A DNA stretch of 37,653 bases, from NCBI GenBank assembly GCA_021769425.1, contig JAETSX010000036.1:1-37653 (forward strand), written 5' to 3'. The notes below the pieces were generated by a model. That model saw nothing but the letters and a program-made list of their open reading frames with translations, was not told where the DNA came from and searched no databases. Positions within the stretch are counted from its first letter, which is position 1; each line of letters begins with the position of its first letter. Position numbers and translations under genes: made by a program. This stretch comes from Eubacterium sp. GTDB lineage: Bacteria; Bacillota; Clostridia; Lachnospirales; Lachnospiraceae. Of this stretch, positions 14,501-22,931 are shown piece after piece.

Positions 14501-16690
14501 TCAGCCTTCCGTTCGACGGGCCGCATGGCCATCCTTACTATGGAAGTCAGAGACTTTCATAGTAAGTTGAATCCGCTTTTTCTGCAAATCCACGCTCATC
14601 ACTTTCACTTCCACAATATCTCCTACACTGACCGCCTCCAGAGGATGCTTGATGTAGCGCTCCGTCATCTGGGAAATATGCACCAGCCCGTCCTGATGGA
14701 CGCCGATATCCACAAAAGCCCCAAAATCAATCACATTTCGCACGGTTCCTTTTAAAATCATGCCCGGAGTCAGGTCTTTCATTTCCAGGACATCGCTGCG
14801 CAGAATTGGCTTTGGCATATCGTCCCTGGGATCTCTTGCCGGTTTTTCCAGCTCTTTTACAATATCCTGCAACGTCATTTCTCCGATTTCCAGCTCTGCC
14901 GCCAGTTTCTTATAATTAGTTACTTTTTTGGAAATTCCTGTCAGCCTGCCCTCCCGGATATCTTCCGGCTGATAGCCAAGTTTGTCCAGCAGCTTTAAAG
15001 TGGCGTCATAGCTTTCCGGATGGACGCTGGTGCCGTCCAAAGGATTTGTCCCGTCAGAGATGCGCATAAATCCTGCGCATTGCTCATATGCTTTGGGACC
15101 CAGCTTTGCCACCTTCAAGAGCTGGGAGCGGGTGAGGAACCTGCCGTTTTCTTCCCGGTATGTTACAATATTTTTGGCGATAACCTTTGTAATGCCTGAG
15201 ATATACTCTAACAGGGAAGCAGAAGCCGTGTTCAGATCCACTCCTACTTTATTCACACAGTCCTCCACGACACCGCCTAAGGCGTCGCTTAATTTTTTCT
15301 GGTTCATGTCATGCTGGTACTGCCCTACTCCGATGGATTTGGGATCAATTTTCACCAGCTCCGCTAACGGATCCTGAAGGCGCCTTGCAATGGAAGCCGC
15401 GCTTCTTTGTCCCACATCAAAATTGGGAAATTCCTCCGTAGCCAGTTTGCTGGCAGAATACACGGAGGCCCCTGCTTCGTTTACAATTACATACTGAACC
15501 GGAGCGGGGATTTCCTTTAACAAATCAACAATAATCATCTCTGATTCCCGGGAAGCAGTTCCGTTTCCCACAGAAATCAGGGAAATTCCGTATTTTTGAA
15601 TCAACTTTTTCAAAACCGCCTTGGATTCCTCCACTTTATTCTGAGGAGCCGTAGGATAAATGACTGTGGTGTCCAGCACTTTTCCCGTGGAATCCACCAC
15701 TGCCAGCTTACATCCGGTGCGGAAGGCAGGGTCCCATCCCAGCACCACCTTACCGGCAATGGGCGGCTGCATCAGAAGCTGCTCTAAATTTTTTCCGAAC
15801 ACCCGAATGGCGCCGTCCTGGGCACGTTCCGTCAGTTCATTTCGGATTTCCCGTTCTATGGCCGGAGCAATGAGGCGTTTATAACTGTCCTCTGCCGCGG
15901 CTTTTAACGCCGGAGAGGTATTGGGATTATCTCTGGTAATGGTTTTCTTTTCCAGGTATTGTAAAATCTGTTCTGCAGGAGCTTCCACTTTTACCGTGAG
16001 AATTTTTTCCGACTCTCCCCGGTTCAGGGCCAGAATCCGGTGTCCCGCCAGCTTTGCCAGCCCTTCTTCAAAATCATAATACATCTCATACACAGACTCT
16101 GCTTCCGGATCTTTGGCAACGGAAGTGATTTTGCCGGTTCGCATGGTAAGATCCCGTATGTATTTCCGGTAGTCTGCTTCGTCTGAAATATTTTCCGCCA
16201 GAATATCCATGGCTCCTGCAATGGCGTCCGCCGGAGTATCCACGCCTTTTTCTGCGTCCAGAAATGCTTCTGCCTCCGTTTCCAGCGGTTTCTCTGTCAT
16301 CTGCAGTAAAATAATATTCGCCAGGGGCTCTAATCCCTTTTCCTTGGCAATAGTGGCCCTGGTTCGCCGCTTTGGCCGGTAGGGACGGTACAAATCCTCC
16401 ACTGCCACTAAAGTTTCTGCAGAAAGTATCTGCTGTTTCAATTCTTCTGTCAGCTTGCCCTGTTCTTCAATAGAGGACAAAACCTGCTCTTTTTTCTCTT
16501 CTAAATTCCGCAGATAGGTCAGCCGCTCATAAAGATTCCGCAGAACTTCATCGTTCAGCGCTCCGGTGGCTTCCTTCCGGTATCTGGAAATAAAGGGGAT
16601 CGTGTTTCCCTCGTCAATCAGCTTTACCGCAGCTTCTGCCTGCTGTTTTCGGATGCTGAGTTCTTCCGCTAATTTTGCAATAATGTCCAT
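14501..16690 (-). CDS. tex: Tex-family RNA-binding transcription accessory protein
   Basis: 729 aa, close to the usual 720-770. The N-terminal helix-turn-helix region shows TIPFISRYRKEATGALND (30-47) and LYRPYRPKRRTRATIAKEKGLEPL. A YqgF/RNase H-like core follows (LGWDPAFRTGCKLAVVD), then helix-hairpin-helix motifs (LLEYISGITKVIAKNIVTYRE) and a C-terminal S1 domain (GTVRNVIDFGAFVDIGVHQDG to VMSVDLQKKRIQLTMK). Tex proteins bind nucleic acid and influence transcription; the exact role here is not known. It stands alone behind its own promoter. Confidence 0.95.
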   Translation of the reverse strand: MDIIAKLAEELSIRKQQAEAAVKLIDEGNTIPFISRYRKEATGALNDEVLRNLYERLTYLRNLEEKKEQVLSSIEEQGKLTEELKQQILSAETLVAVEDLYRPYRPKRRTRATIAKEKGLEPLANIILLQMTEKPLETEAEAFLDAEKGVDTPADAIAGAMDILAENISDEADYRKYIRDLTMRTGKITSVAKDPEAESVYEMYYDFEEGLAKLAGHRILALNRGESEKILTVKVEAPAEQILQYLEKKTITRDNPNTSPALKAAAEDSYKRLIAPAIEREIRNELTERAQDGAIRVFGKNLEQLLMQPPIAGKVVLGWDPAFRTGCKLAVVDSTGKVLDTTVIYPTAPQNKVEESKAVLKKLIQKYGISLISVGNGTASRESEMIIVDLLKEIPAPVQYVIVNEAGASVYSASKLATEEFPNFDVGQRSAASIARRLQDPLAELVKIDPKSIGVGQYQHDMNQKKLSDALGGVVEDCVNKVGVDLNTASASLLEYISGITKVIAKNIVTYREENGRFLTRSQLLKVAKLGPKAYEQCAGFMRISDGTNPLDGTSVHPESYDATLKLLDKLGYQPEDIREGRLTGISKKVTNYKKLAAELEIGEMTLQDIVKELEKPARDPRDDMPKPILRSDVLEMKDLTPGMILKGTVRNVIDFGAFVDIGVHQDGLVHISQMTERYIKHPLEAVSVGDIVEVKVMSVDLQKKRIQLTMKVSDFHSKDGHAARRTEG

Positions 16691-16756
16691 CGAGTAATCT
16701 CCTTATCTCATTTCCCTTTTTACAGGAAAGCTTTCCTTATCCTGCACTATGGAAAA

Positions 16757-16785
16757 GTTTATCTCATATTCTTAAAAAAATCAAG
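16757..16785 (-). promoter_or_regulatory. Candidate tex promoter
   Basis: Minus-strand -35 TTGATT (16780-16785) and -10 TAAACT (16757-16762), 17-bp spacer, about 66 bp upstream of the tex start. Moderate match only. Confidence 0.5.
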
Positions 16786-16817
16786 GACTCTGCAAGTGGA
16801 TGCCAAAATTCTTTTTA

Positions 16818-16846
16818 TTGTAATTTTCCAATGTACATGCTACAAT
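16818..16846 (+). promoter_or_regulatory. Promoter of the DUF4190-like gene
   Basis: Plus-strand -35 TTGTAA (16818-16823) and -10 TACAAT (16841-16846), 17-bp spacer, 35 bp before the start codon. Confidence 0.65.
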
Positions 16847-16881
16847 AAAACACAGCAAAAAAGAATTTAAGGAGGTTTCTT

Positions 16882-17256
16882 ATGGATTACGAATCAAATA
16901 AATCTTATATAGAAATGCGCTCCGCCGGCATGTCTGTGGCTGCAATGATCATGGGGATTCTCGGGCTTGTCATGAGCTGCTGCGTGTATCCGGCCATTAT
17001 ATTCGGCTCCCTGGCAATTATCTTTGCGCTGCTGTCCCGGGGCGGGGAAATGCATACCAACGGATATGCCAAAACCGGATTGATTCTGGGCATTATTGCT
17101 ATCATCTGCGGAGTTCTCTTTCTGATTTATTCTTTTCTTACGATACTGACACAGTTCGGAGGATGGGAAGGCTATCTGAATTATATTGAAGATTTGATGC
17201 AGGAAATGGGGTATCCCGATTCTGCCAGCCCTTATGATTTCTACGATACTCTGTAA
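16882..17256 (+). CDS. Small membrane protein (DUF4190-like)
   Basis: 124 aa. Two long hydrophobic stretches (about 16-50, SVAAMIMGILGLVMSCCVYPAI, and 60-92, AKTGLILGIIAIICGVLFLI), separated by a short loop with LLSRGGEMHTNGYAKTG, are characteristic of DUF4190 proteins; an acidic C-terminal tail follows (YIEDLMQEMGYPD). SD AAGGAGG lies 7 nt before the ATG. The function is unknown. It may be co-transcribed with the gene 101 bp downstream. Confidence 0.75.
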   Translation: MDYESNKSYIEMRSAGMSVAAMIMGILGLVMSCCVYPAIIFGSLAIIFALLSRGGEMHTNGYAKTGLILGIIAIICGVLFLIYSFLTILTQFGGWEGYLNYIEDLMQEMGYPDSASPYDFYDTL

Positions 17257-17291
17257 CTTTATATCAGTTAACGGCTATTACCGCGATTCTG

Positions 17292-17332
17292 CAGCAACGT
17301 CAGCCTTCGGTCTGCTGCCGCAGGCCGACGTT
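17292..17332 (+). other. Intercistronic hairpin
   Basis: AACGTC-GCCT and AGGC-GACGTT pair across a 15-nt loop between the DUF4190-like gene and the next gene. No T-tract follows, so it is more likely a processing or partial-attenuation hairpin than a terminator. Confidence 0.4.
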
Positions 17333-17357
17333 CCTATTTGGAAAGGAGACCGCCGCC

Positions 17358-18458
17358 ATGTACAATCCTCAGCAGCTTATCGAAGAATATCAGAATTTTG
17401 CACCGGGGGAAGCTAAATTGTCCGCAATCCGCCAGGCAATTCAGGAAGCAGATCTGGCAAAGGACTACAGTTACATGATGTATTTCCGCTATGATTACGC
17501 CTGTTCCTGCGAGGACAATTATCTGCTGTATCTCTATGTGATTTTCCCGGAAATTCTGGAACTCTTTGAATCCCATCCGGGGATTCAAATGCCTGCCGGC
17601 TGTTGTCTCACAGCGGCAGAAGCTGTCAATGACACATTTTCGCAGGTTATTGACTGTGCGGACTTTTTTTATCAAATCTCTGTCTCGGATATGGAGCAAT
17701 ACCTGGAGAAATATAAATCCTTCTGTCTGGCACACGGCTATTCCCTTTCCATCTACCATATGGCGGCTGCAAGATTATACCGGGCAGCAGGAGATAAGGA
17801 AAAAGCTATGCACAGCCTTCATGAATTCCGGCTTCTGAACCGCTCCCACCATTTCCGGGATGCGGAAACTGTTGCGTTTGAAGGGGAAATGGCCTGCTGG
17901 TACGGAGATCTTGACAATTTACTGAAAGCGGGAAAACTGCTGGAAACCAGGTACTATGATGAATACGCCCTTATTTTTCAATATGGCAGGCTCGTGTACC
18001 ACTATGCAGTACGGCTTCATGATACAGAAAAGGCCGAGCCTTATTTCAAAAAAATGGAACGCATCCGCCGGAAACTACGGATGCACTCCTGCTATTTTGC
18101 AGATTCTATCGTTTACCTGGTATTGACTGATTTGCCGGCTGCATGGAGCTTCTTTAAGGAAGAAGCTCCTTATCAGTCTCTGACTTACACGCCTCTTGAT
18201 AAAATGGAATTCTGCACCGGCGCTGAGATTATGATGAGGGCTCTCTTAAAACAGGGCAAGAAAAATGTCCGTTTCCGTCTGCCCTCCAAACTTCCCTACT
18301 ATCAGCCGGACGGCTGCTACCGCATTGAAACGTTGGCAGAATACTATGGCGCAGAGGCACAGGATATTTCCAGGAAATTTGATCTCCGAAACGGAAATGA
18401 CAACTCCATCAAAGAATATCAATTATTTCTGGATGCAGTAAAAGATTGTATTGTTTAA
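17358..18458 (+). CDS. Helical-repeat (TPR-like) protein of unknown function
   Basis: 366 aa, soluble, no signal peptide or membrane segment. The whole chain looks alpha-helical, with aromatic-rich paired helices (for example YHMAAARLYRAAGDKEKAMHSLHEF and AEPYFKKMERIRRKLRMHSCYFADS), as in TPR-type proteins. No enzymatic motif and no DNA-binding domain are recognised. SD AAGGAG lies upstream of the ATG. It follows a small membrane protein on the same strand and ends at a strong terminator. Confidence 0.7.
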   Translation: MYNPQQLIEEYQNFAPGEAKLSAIRQAIQEADLAKDYSYMMYFRYDYACSCEDNYLLYLYVIFPEILELFESHPGIQMPAGCCLTAAEAVNDTFSQVIDCADFFYQISVSDMEQYLEKYKSFCLAHGYSLSIYHMAAARLYRAAGDKEKAMHSLHEFRLLNRSHHFRDAETVAFEGEMACWYGDLDNLLKAGKLLETRYYDEYALIFQYGRLVYHYAVRLHDTEKAEPYFKKMERIRRKLRMHSCYFADSIVYLVLTDLPAAWSFFKEEAPYQSLTYTPLDKMEFCTGAEIMMRALLKQGKKNVRFRLPSKLPYYQPDGCYRIETLAEYYGAEAQDISRKFDLRNGNDNSIKEYQLFLDAVKDCIV

Positions 18459-18480
18459 GGTTTTATCTGACAGACATAAG

Positions 18481-18540
18481 AAAACAGAACTCCTGTTTCC
18501 CGCTGTTTGAAAGGCGGCAAACCGCAGTTCTGTTTTTTTA
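18481..18540 (+). terminator. Rho-independent terminator
   Basis: AAAACAGAACT (18481-18491) pairs with AGTTCTGTTTT, followed by a run of T to 18539. A second small hairpin lies in the loop. It sits between convergent genes and could act in both directions, although the minus-strand tail is weaker. Confidence 0.85.
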
Positions 18541-18615
18541 TAGAAATTCTTTGCTCCTTCGTTTGAATGGCCATACAGCCCGCCAAAGACAGCCAAAAAA
18601 GAGGGGCGCCCTTCA

Positions 18616-19380
18616 TCAATACTGGCTATCAGGAAACGGCAAATCAGGTTCCGCTTTCTGCAGTCTGTCAAATTCTCCTGTCACATCCAAATAAAAACTG
18701 ACCACCGTCTGATTCATGTAGGGAGAAATCCAGAGCATTCCAAGCCCGCAGGAGAGCATTCCTAAAAGACTCCACCCAATATAACTCAGATAAATATACA
18801 GCAAACGCCCCTTATTCCCATCCATCAGCCGGGAACTTTCCCGGAAAGCCTCTACCGGCCCCATCTGCGGATGATCCACCAAAAGCAGAAATGCCAGCGC
18901 ATACCGGAACGCCAGGATCAATCCCACAATCAGTCCCGCTGTATAAAGCGCCGCTGCAATGATAAATGCCGGAAGCAGCCCCTGCATGGCTGACACTGTC
19001 CAACACACAATTGCCGGAAGAAAGCATATCAGTTCCATGCCGATAATCATCAGGATGCCAAGAATATATCGTTCCGGCCTTCTGGTAAATTCTCCGAACA
19101 TCATGGAGATCCCTGTATCCTGATCCCTTGCAAATCCAAGCTGCATCCTGCTGATACCGCACTGCATAATCATTGACACGATACTGACAATCAGTGTTGC
19201 CGCCATATATGCCAAAAACTGCACTATCCCTCCTCTGCTGATAAAAAACAGCATATAAAAGGGAATCAGCACTGCAAACATAATCAGGTAAAGCAACAGC
19301 GTCGCTCCTATTACCAGGCCCCAGCGCCCTGTCAGCTTCTCCCTTGCCAGTCTCTTTAATTCTGCCGATGTACGATTCAT
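18616..19380 (-). CDS. DUF975 family integral membrane protein
   Basis: 254 aa from the ATG at 19380 (GGAG 9 nt upstream); a longer frame to 19440 has no SD. It starts with the typical NRTSAELKRLAREKLTGRWGLVIG, has about five to six membrane segments, and carries the DUF975 hallmarks FRYALAFLLLVDHPQMGPVEAFRESSRLMDGNKGRLL and a C-terminal WISPYMN. The transport or stress role is not known. It is convergent with the TPR-like gene. Confidence 0.85.
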   Translation of the reverse strand: MNRTSAELKRLAREKLTGRWGLVIGATLLLYLIMFAVLIPFYMLFFISRGGIVQFLAYMAATLIVSIVSMIMQCGISRMQLGFARDQDTGISMMFGEFTRRPERYILGILMIIGMELICFLPAIVCWTVSAMQGLLPAFIIAAALYTAGLIVGLILAFRYALAFLLLVDHPQMGPVEAFRESSRLMDGNKGRLLYIYLSYIGWSLLGMLSCGLGMLWISPYMNQTVVSFYLDVTGEFDRLQKAEPDLPFPDSQY

Positions 19381-19454
19381 TTCCTTACGCTCCATTTCCA
19401 ATCTGTTGCATATGCCAGTTTTCCAGTATTCTGATTTCATTCTGGCATCCTATA

Positions 19455-19620
19455 TCTAATTATAAACACTGTCCTGATCCCAATCCGGTATTTTTCTGGC
19501 TAATCATAAATACTGTCCTGATTCCAATCCGGTATTTTTCTGGCTAATCATAAATACTATCCTGGTTCCAATCCAGGTTTCCTCTGGCTAATCATAAATA
19601 CTGTCCTGATCCCGCTCTAA
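19455..19620. repeat. 44-bp tandem repeat overlapping the 3' end of the PepSY gene
   Basis: About four 44-bp units; CTGGCTAAT(C)ATAAA-type text recurs at 19496, 19540 and 19584. Each unit contains a copy of the last codons and stop of the PepSY gene (DQDSIYD and stop), so the gene's 3' end has been multiplied downstream. Confidence 0.85.
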
Positions 19621-20319
19621 GATTTCTCCTGTATTGGCATGGATCTTGAATTCATATTCCCAGGTATCTTTTATCAGTTCAACTTCATAAACCGGCACTC
19701 CGTCATCATTATCAAATTCCGCCTTAGTAACGGTTGCCCCGGGAACTTCCGCAAGGGCAATCTGTTTTGCTCTTTCCACCCCGATATAGCCGCTGTGTCC
19801 CGGTTTTGTCTTCAAAGTCAATTTCCACTGATACCCGATTAATTTGCCGGTACGGGCATGGTATTCCAATTCGTACTTTTTGCTTCCCTTCTGCATCTTA
19901 ACCTTATATTCTTCAATTCCATCATCATATTTCAGTCCGATGCTGATAATTTTCGCACCTTTTACTTTCTTCTTTGCCAGTTTTTTGCATTTACTCTCAC
20001 TCATGACCTTTTTAGAACTGGGTCTCACCCGCAATTCTTCCATGTCATATTCTATCAGCTTTCCATCGGAAGCGCGGTAAGTCAGATCATATTCTTTGGT
20101 TCCTTTTATCAGCTTTACCTCATAGACAAGATTTCCTTTCTCATAGTCTTTGTCTACTTCTACTACAGTCGCGCCTTTTACTTCCTTCTTTGCCAATTTT
20201 TCCACCTGTCTGTCACTGGTAATTTTCTTGGCATATGCGGTATTTGGAACGGCAAGAATTCCAATCAATGCCAGACAGCACATCATAAAAATCTTCGCTG
20301 ACAATTTTCGTTTTTCCAT
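19588..20319 (-). CDS. Secreted protein with three PepSY-like repeats
   Basis: 243 aa. An N-terminal signal peptide (MEKRKLSAKIFMMCCLALIG... ending NTAYA, predicted cut near residue 30) is followed by three homologous about 60-residue PepSY-type units, each with a K/A-rich helix (KLAKKEVKGA, KLAKKKVKGA, QIALAEVPGA), a YEV/YKV strand with K-x-x-x-(Y/W)-(D/E), and TGKLI or TGEIL. PepSY domains often inhibit or chaperone extracellular proteases. SD AGGAGG precedes the ATG. It stands alone. Confidence 0.88.
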   Translation of the reverse strand: MEKRKLSAKIFMMCCLALIGILAVPNTAYAKKITSDRQVEKLAKKEVKGATVVEVDKDYEKGNLVYEVKLIKGTKEYDLTYRASDGKLIEYDMEELRVRPSSKKVMSESKCKKLAKKKVKGAKIISIGLKYDDGIEEYKVKMQKGSKKYELEYHARTGKLIGYQWKLTLKTKPGHSGYIGVERAKQIALAEVPGATVTKAEFDNDDGVPVYEVELIKDTWEYEFKIHANTGEILERDQDSIYD

Positions 20320-20391
20320 AAGTCATTCCTCCTGAATTCCATTTGATGATCCTGCACGGACAATCGGTCTTTTTACACAATATTTTGCTGC

Positions 20392-20483
20392 TATACCCGT
20401 GAGCGAAATCATTTGCCAGAAGATTGTTCATAGCTTTGAGGAAAAAGCAAATGATTTGGCAAATAAGTATGCTCGTGAGTATA
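20392..20483. repeat. TATACCC...GAGTATA inverted-repeat element, copy 3
   Basis: Starts TATACCCGTGAGCGAAAT and ends ATGCTCGTGAGTATA, with inner arms (AATCATTTGCCAG, GCAAATGATTTGGC) also inverted. Same family as 6040-6129 and 10906-11124. Confidence 0.7.
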
Positions 20484-20494
20484 ACTGCCTGCTG

Positions 20495-21010
20495 TTACGC
20501 TGCATAGTCAATATTTTTCCCTTTTGCTTCTTCTGCTCCAAGGGTCTTTTTCCTCTGTTCATAGGGGTCGGCAGGATACTTTATCCTGGTGGAAGTGGTT
20601 CCGCCGGATACATAGGTCCTCCCGCATTCCGGGCAGACGGATGTGTGAATGCTGACCGAAGCGGAGACTACTTTGCCGTCCTTCTGGGCTGCCTTAGTAT
20701 AGGCGTTGGACACATGCTCTCCTTCATGGGCCCGGACTGCGCTTCCCGCTGCTTCCGGAGAGATATGAGCTGCAGCCTTAAAAGATACATTCTCATTGGA
20801 CCCGTCCTGATATTTGCGCTTAGCACAGGTCTGGCACTGTTCTTTATCCTTGGATATCTCTTTGACTGAACCATCCCTGCCCTCCCGGATTCCAGGCGTT
20901 CCCTTCGGAACTTGGTTCCCCTGATCGGCGCGTTCTCCGGTATTCCCATATATTCCGTTATAATTCCCATAATTGCTGTAACTGTTTCCCCCGCTGATTG
21001 CTCCTACCAT
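20495..21010 (-). CDS. Putative metalloprotease-like protein (SprA-related / CJM1_0395 type)
   Basis: 171 aa from the ATG at 21010 (GAGG 8 nt upstream); a GTG three codons earlier is possible. The HEGEH motif in RAHEGEHVSNAY is an HExxH zinc site. Cys pairs CQTCAKRKYQDGS and CPECGRTYVSGGTT flank it. The N-terminus is Gly/Asn/Tyr-rich and disordered. This combination fits the family annotated as SprA-related or CJM1_0395 putative metalloprotease; its activity is not established. There is no signal peptide. Confidence 0.78.
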   Translation of the reverse strand: MVGAISGGNSYSNYGNYNGIYGNTGERADQGNQVPKGTPGIREGRDGSVKEISKDKEQCQTCAKRKYQDGSNENVSFKAAAHISPEAAGSAVRAHEGEHVSNAYTKAAQKDGKVVSASVSIHTSVCPECGRTYVSGGTTSTRIKYPADPYEQRKKTLGAEEAKGKNIDYAA

Positions 21011-21089
21011 CACAGACACCTCACTTTTCTTACATATTTTATTCCGCCTCTGCTGTTATGTATCATCACTATATCATATTTTTTTCATT

Positions 21090-21118
21090 TTGACAAACAA
21101 TAAAAAAGATATTATACT
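21090..21118 (+). promoter_or_regulatory. Promoter of the DUF2752 gene
   Basis: Plus-strand -35 TTGACA (21090-21095) and -10 TATACT (21113-21118), 17-bp spacer, about 60 bp before the start codon. Confidence 0.75.
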
Positions 21119-21178
21119 GCATTACAGATAAAATATTAGTGGAAACTTTATTATATAATAAATCGTAAGGATCACGTT

Positions 21179-21619
21179 ATGAGACAACAAGAAAAAGAAG
21201 AAACCGCCCTGTTCTATGTTGGATGGGCATTACTGGCCATAACAGGCGTAATCTGGGTTCTGCTGCGGCTGTTTCCCATACCATTCCAAAAACTGCTGCT
21301 CCCCTGTGCCGTTAAAACTCTGCTTGGAATCTACTGTCCCGGCTGCGGCGGAACCAGGGCTGTATCCGCTCTCCTCCACGGAGATTTTCTGACCTCTTTC
21401 CTCTGCCACCCACTGGTGCCATACACTGCAGCCGTAGGCGGCTGGTTCCTCATCAGTCAGACCATAGAGCGGCTCACCCGGCACAGATTAAAAGTCGGAA
21501 TGAAATACAGAGACGGCTACGTATGGGCCGCCCTTGTAATTGTCGCCGTTAACTTTATCGTAAAAAATCTGCTGCTGATCTTCTGGCACATTGATTTGCT
21601 GAAAGGCATTCAATTATAA
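21179..21619 (+). CDS. DUF2752 family membrane protein
   Basis: 146 aa. The hallmark CPGCGGTRAVSALLHGDFLTSFLCHPL (starting near residue 53) defines the DUF2752 family, with hydrophobic helices before and after (about 10-28, 78-95, 112-135). The family's function is unknown; the Cys pair may bind metal. SD AAGGATCACG precedes the ATG. It is divergent from the metalloprotease-like gene and convergent with lysC. Confidence 0.85.
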   Translation: MRQQEKEETALFYVGWALLAITGVIWVLLRLFPIPFQKLLLPCAVKTLLGIYCPGCGGTRAVSALLHGDFLTSFLCHPLVPYTAAVGGWFLISQTIERLTRHRLKVGMKYRDGYVWAALVIVAVNFIVKNLLLIFWHIDLLKGIQL

Positions 21620-21642
21620 CACTCCAGCGAACTTTTTATACA

Positions 21643-21681
21643 CAGGAGCTGCCCCGGTCCGCATGAGGCAAGGCGCTCCTG
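21643..21681. terminator. Possible hairpin between convergent DUF2752 gene and lysC
   Basis: CAGGAGC (21643-21649) pairs with GCTCCTG (21675-21681), with additional GC pairing inside the loop. No strong T-run in either direction, so termination is only suggested by its position. Confidence 0.35.
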
Positions 21682-21711
21682 CAGTTTCGTCCGTCTCCAG
21701 ACATACTTCCT

Positions 21712-22917
21712 CTAATCCTCAATAAACTGGTCGTGAACCGCCCGAATTGCCTTATCCACATCTTCTTCATTAATCAGCACGGTAATACGGATTTCTGAGG
21801 TGGCAATCATGCGGATATTGATGCCAACATTGTACAAGGCCTCAAACATTCTGGACGCCACGCCGGGATTGGACTGCATGCCGGCGCCCACAATAGACAC
21901 TTTTGCCACTTTGTTATTCACTTCAATTTCCCTGGCCGTAATCCGGTTCTTATGTTCTTTTAAGATAGCAACCGTCTCATCGGCATCCTCTCTGGCCACG
22001 GTAAAAGAAATATCCTTTGTTCCTTCCCCTCCGATGGACTGGAGAATAATATCCACGTTGATATTGTTTTTGGCCAGCAAGTCAAAGATTTTAAAGGCAA
22101 TTCCCGGTACATCCTGTACCCCGAACACTGCGATCCTGGCTGTATTTTTATCTACTGCAACTCCGCTGACAAGCATACTCTCCATGTCTGTCTCCTCCTT
22201 TACGATGGTTCCCTGGGCGGTGTTCAGGCTGGAACGCACTACCAGCTGAACGCCGTATTTCTTTGCCATTTCCACAGAACGGTTGTGAAGCACCTTTGCA
22301 CCCAGCGTTGCTAATTCTAACATTTCATCATAGGTAATCTGTGAAATCTTTTTTGCATTGGGCACTATTCTGGGATCTGCAGTGTAAACCCCCTCCACAT
22401 CCGTGTAGATCTCGCAGGCATCTGCATGAAGCGCTGCGGCAAGAGCTACTGCCGTGGTATCTGAGCCGCCTCGTCCCAGTGTGGTAAGATCGTCATATTT
22501 ATTTACACCCTGAAACCCTGTGACAATGACAATCTTGCGGTTCTCAAGCTCATGGCGGATACGCTGGGTGTCAATTTTCTTAAACCGGGCATTGCCGTAC
22601 CGGGAAGAAGTCTGCATCATCACCTGAAATGCATTCAGGGAAATGGCCGGCACGCCCAACGCTCCCATTGCCATGGACATCAAAGCTGCAGAAGTCTGCT
22701 CTCCGGTAGCCAGCAGCATATCCACCTCCCGCTTGGAAGGATTGGGGGCAATATCTTTTGCCAGTTCCAGCAAACCATCCGTGGTTTTCCCCATGGCAGA
22801 CAATACCACCACCACATCATTTCCTTTCTGATATTCTTCAATGCAGCGTTTTGCCACATTATAAATCCGTTCTTTATCTGCTACGGAGCTGCCTCCGAAT
22901 TTTTTTACGATTAACAT
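21712..22917 (-). CDS. lysC: Aspartokinase (monofunctional, two ACT domains)
   Basis: 401 aa. Phosphorylates aspartate at the head of the Lys/Thr/Met pathway. Kinase signatures are VKKFGGSSVA (4-13), LLATGEQTSAALM, TLGRGGSDTTAVALA, EIYTDVEGVYTADPRIVPNA and KVLHNRSVEMAKKY. Two C-terminal ACT domains (FGVQDVPGIAFKIF and SIVGAGMQSNPGVASRMFEAL) suggest feedback control by lysine and/or threonine. SD AGGAGAAC precedes the ATG. It is 14 bp behind the ApgM-type gene. Confidence 0.96.
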   Translation of the reverse strand: MLIVKKFGGSSVADKERIYNVAKRCIEEYQKGNDVVVVLSAMGKTTDGLLELAKDIAPNPSKREVDMLLATGEQTSAALMSMAMGALGVPAISLNAFQVMMQTSSRYGNARFKKIDTQRIRHELENRKIVIVTGFQGVNKYDDLTTLGRGGSDTTAVALAAALHADACEIYTDVEGVYTADPRIVPNAKKISQITYDEMLELATLGAKVLHNRSVEMAKKYGVQLVVRSSLNTAQGTIVKEETDMESMLVSGVAVDKNTARIAVFGVQDVPGIAFKIFDLLAKNNINVDIILQSIGGEGTKDISFTVAREDADETVAILKEHKNRITAREIEVNNKVAKVSIVGAGMQSNPGVASRMFEALYNVGINIRMIATSEIRITVLINEEDVDKAIRAVHDQFIED

Positions 22918-22931
22918 AATGTTCTCCTGAA

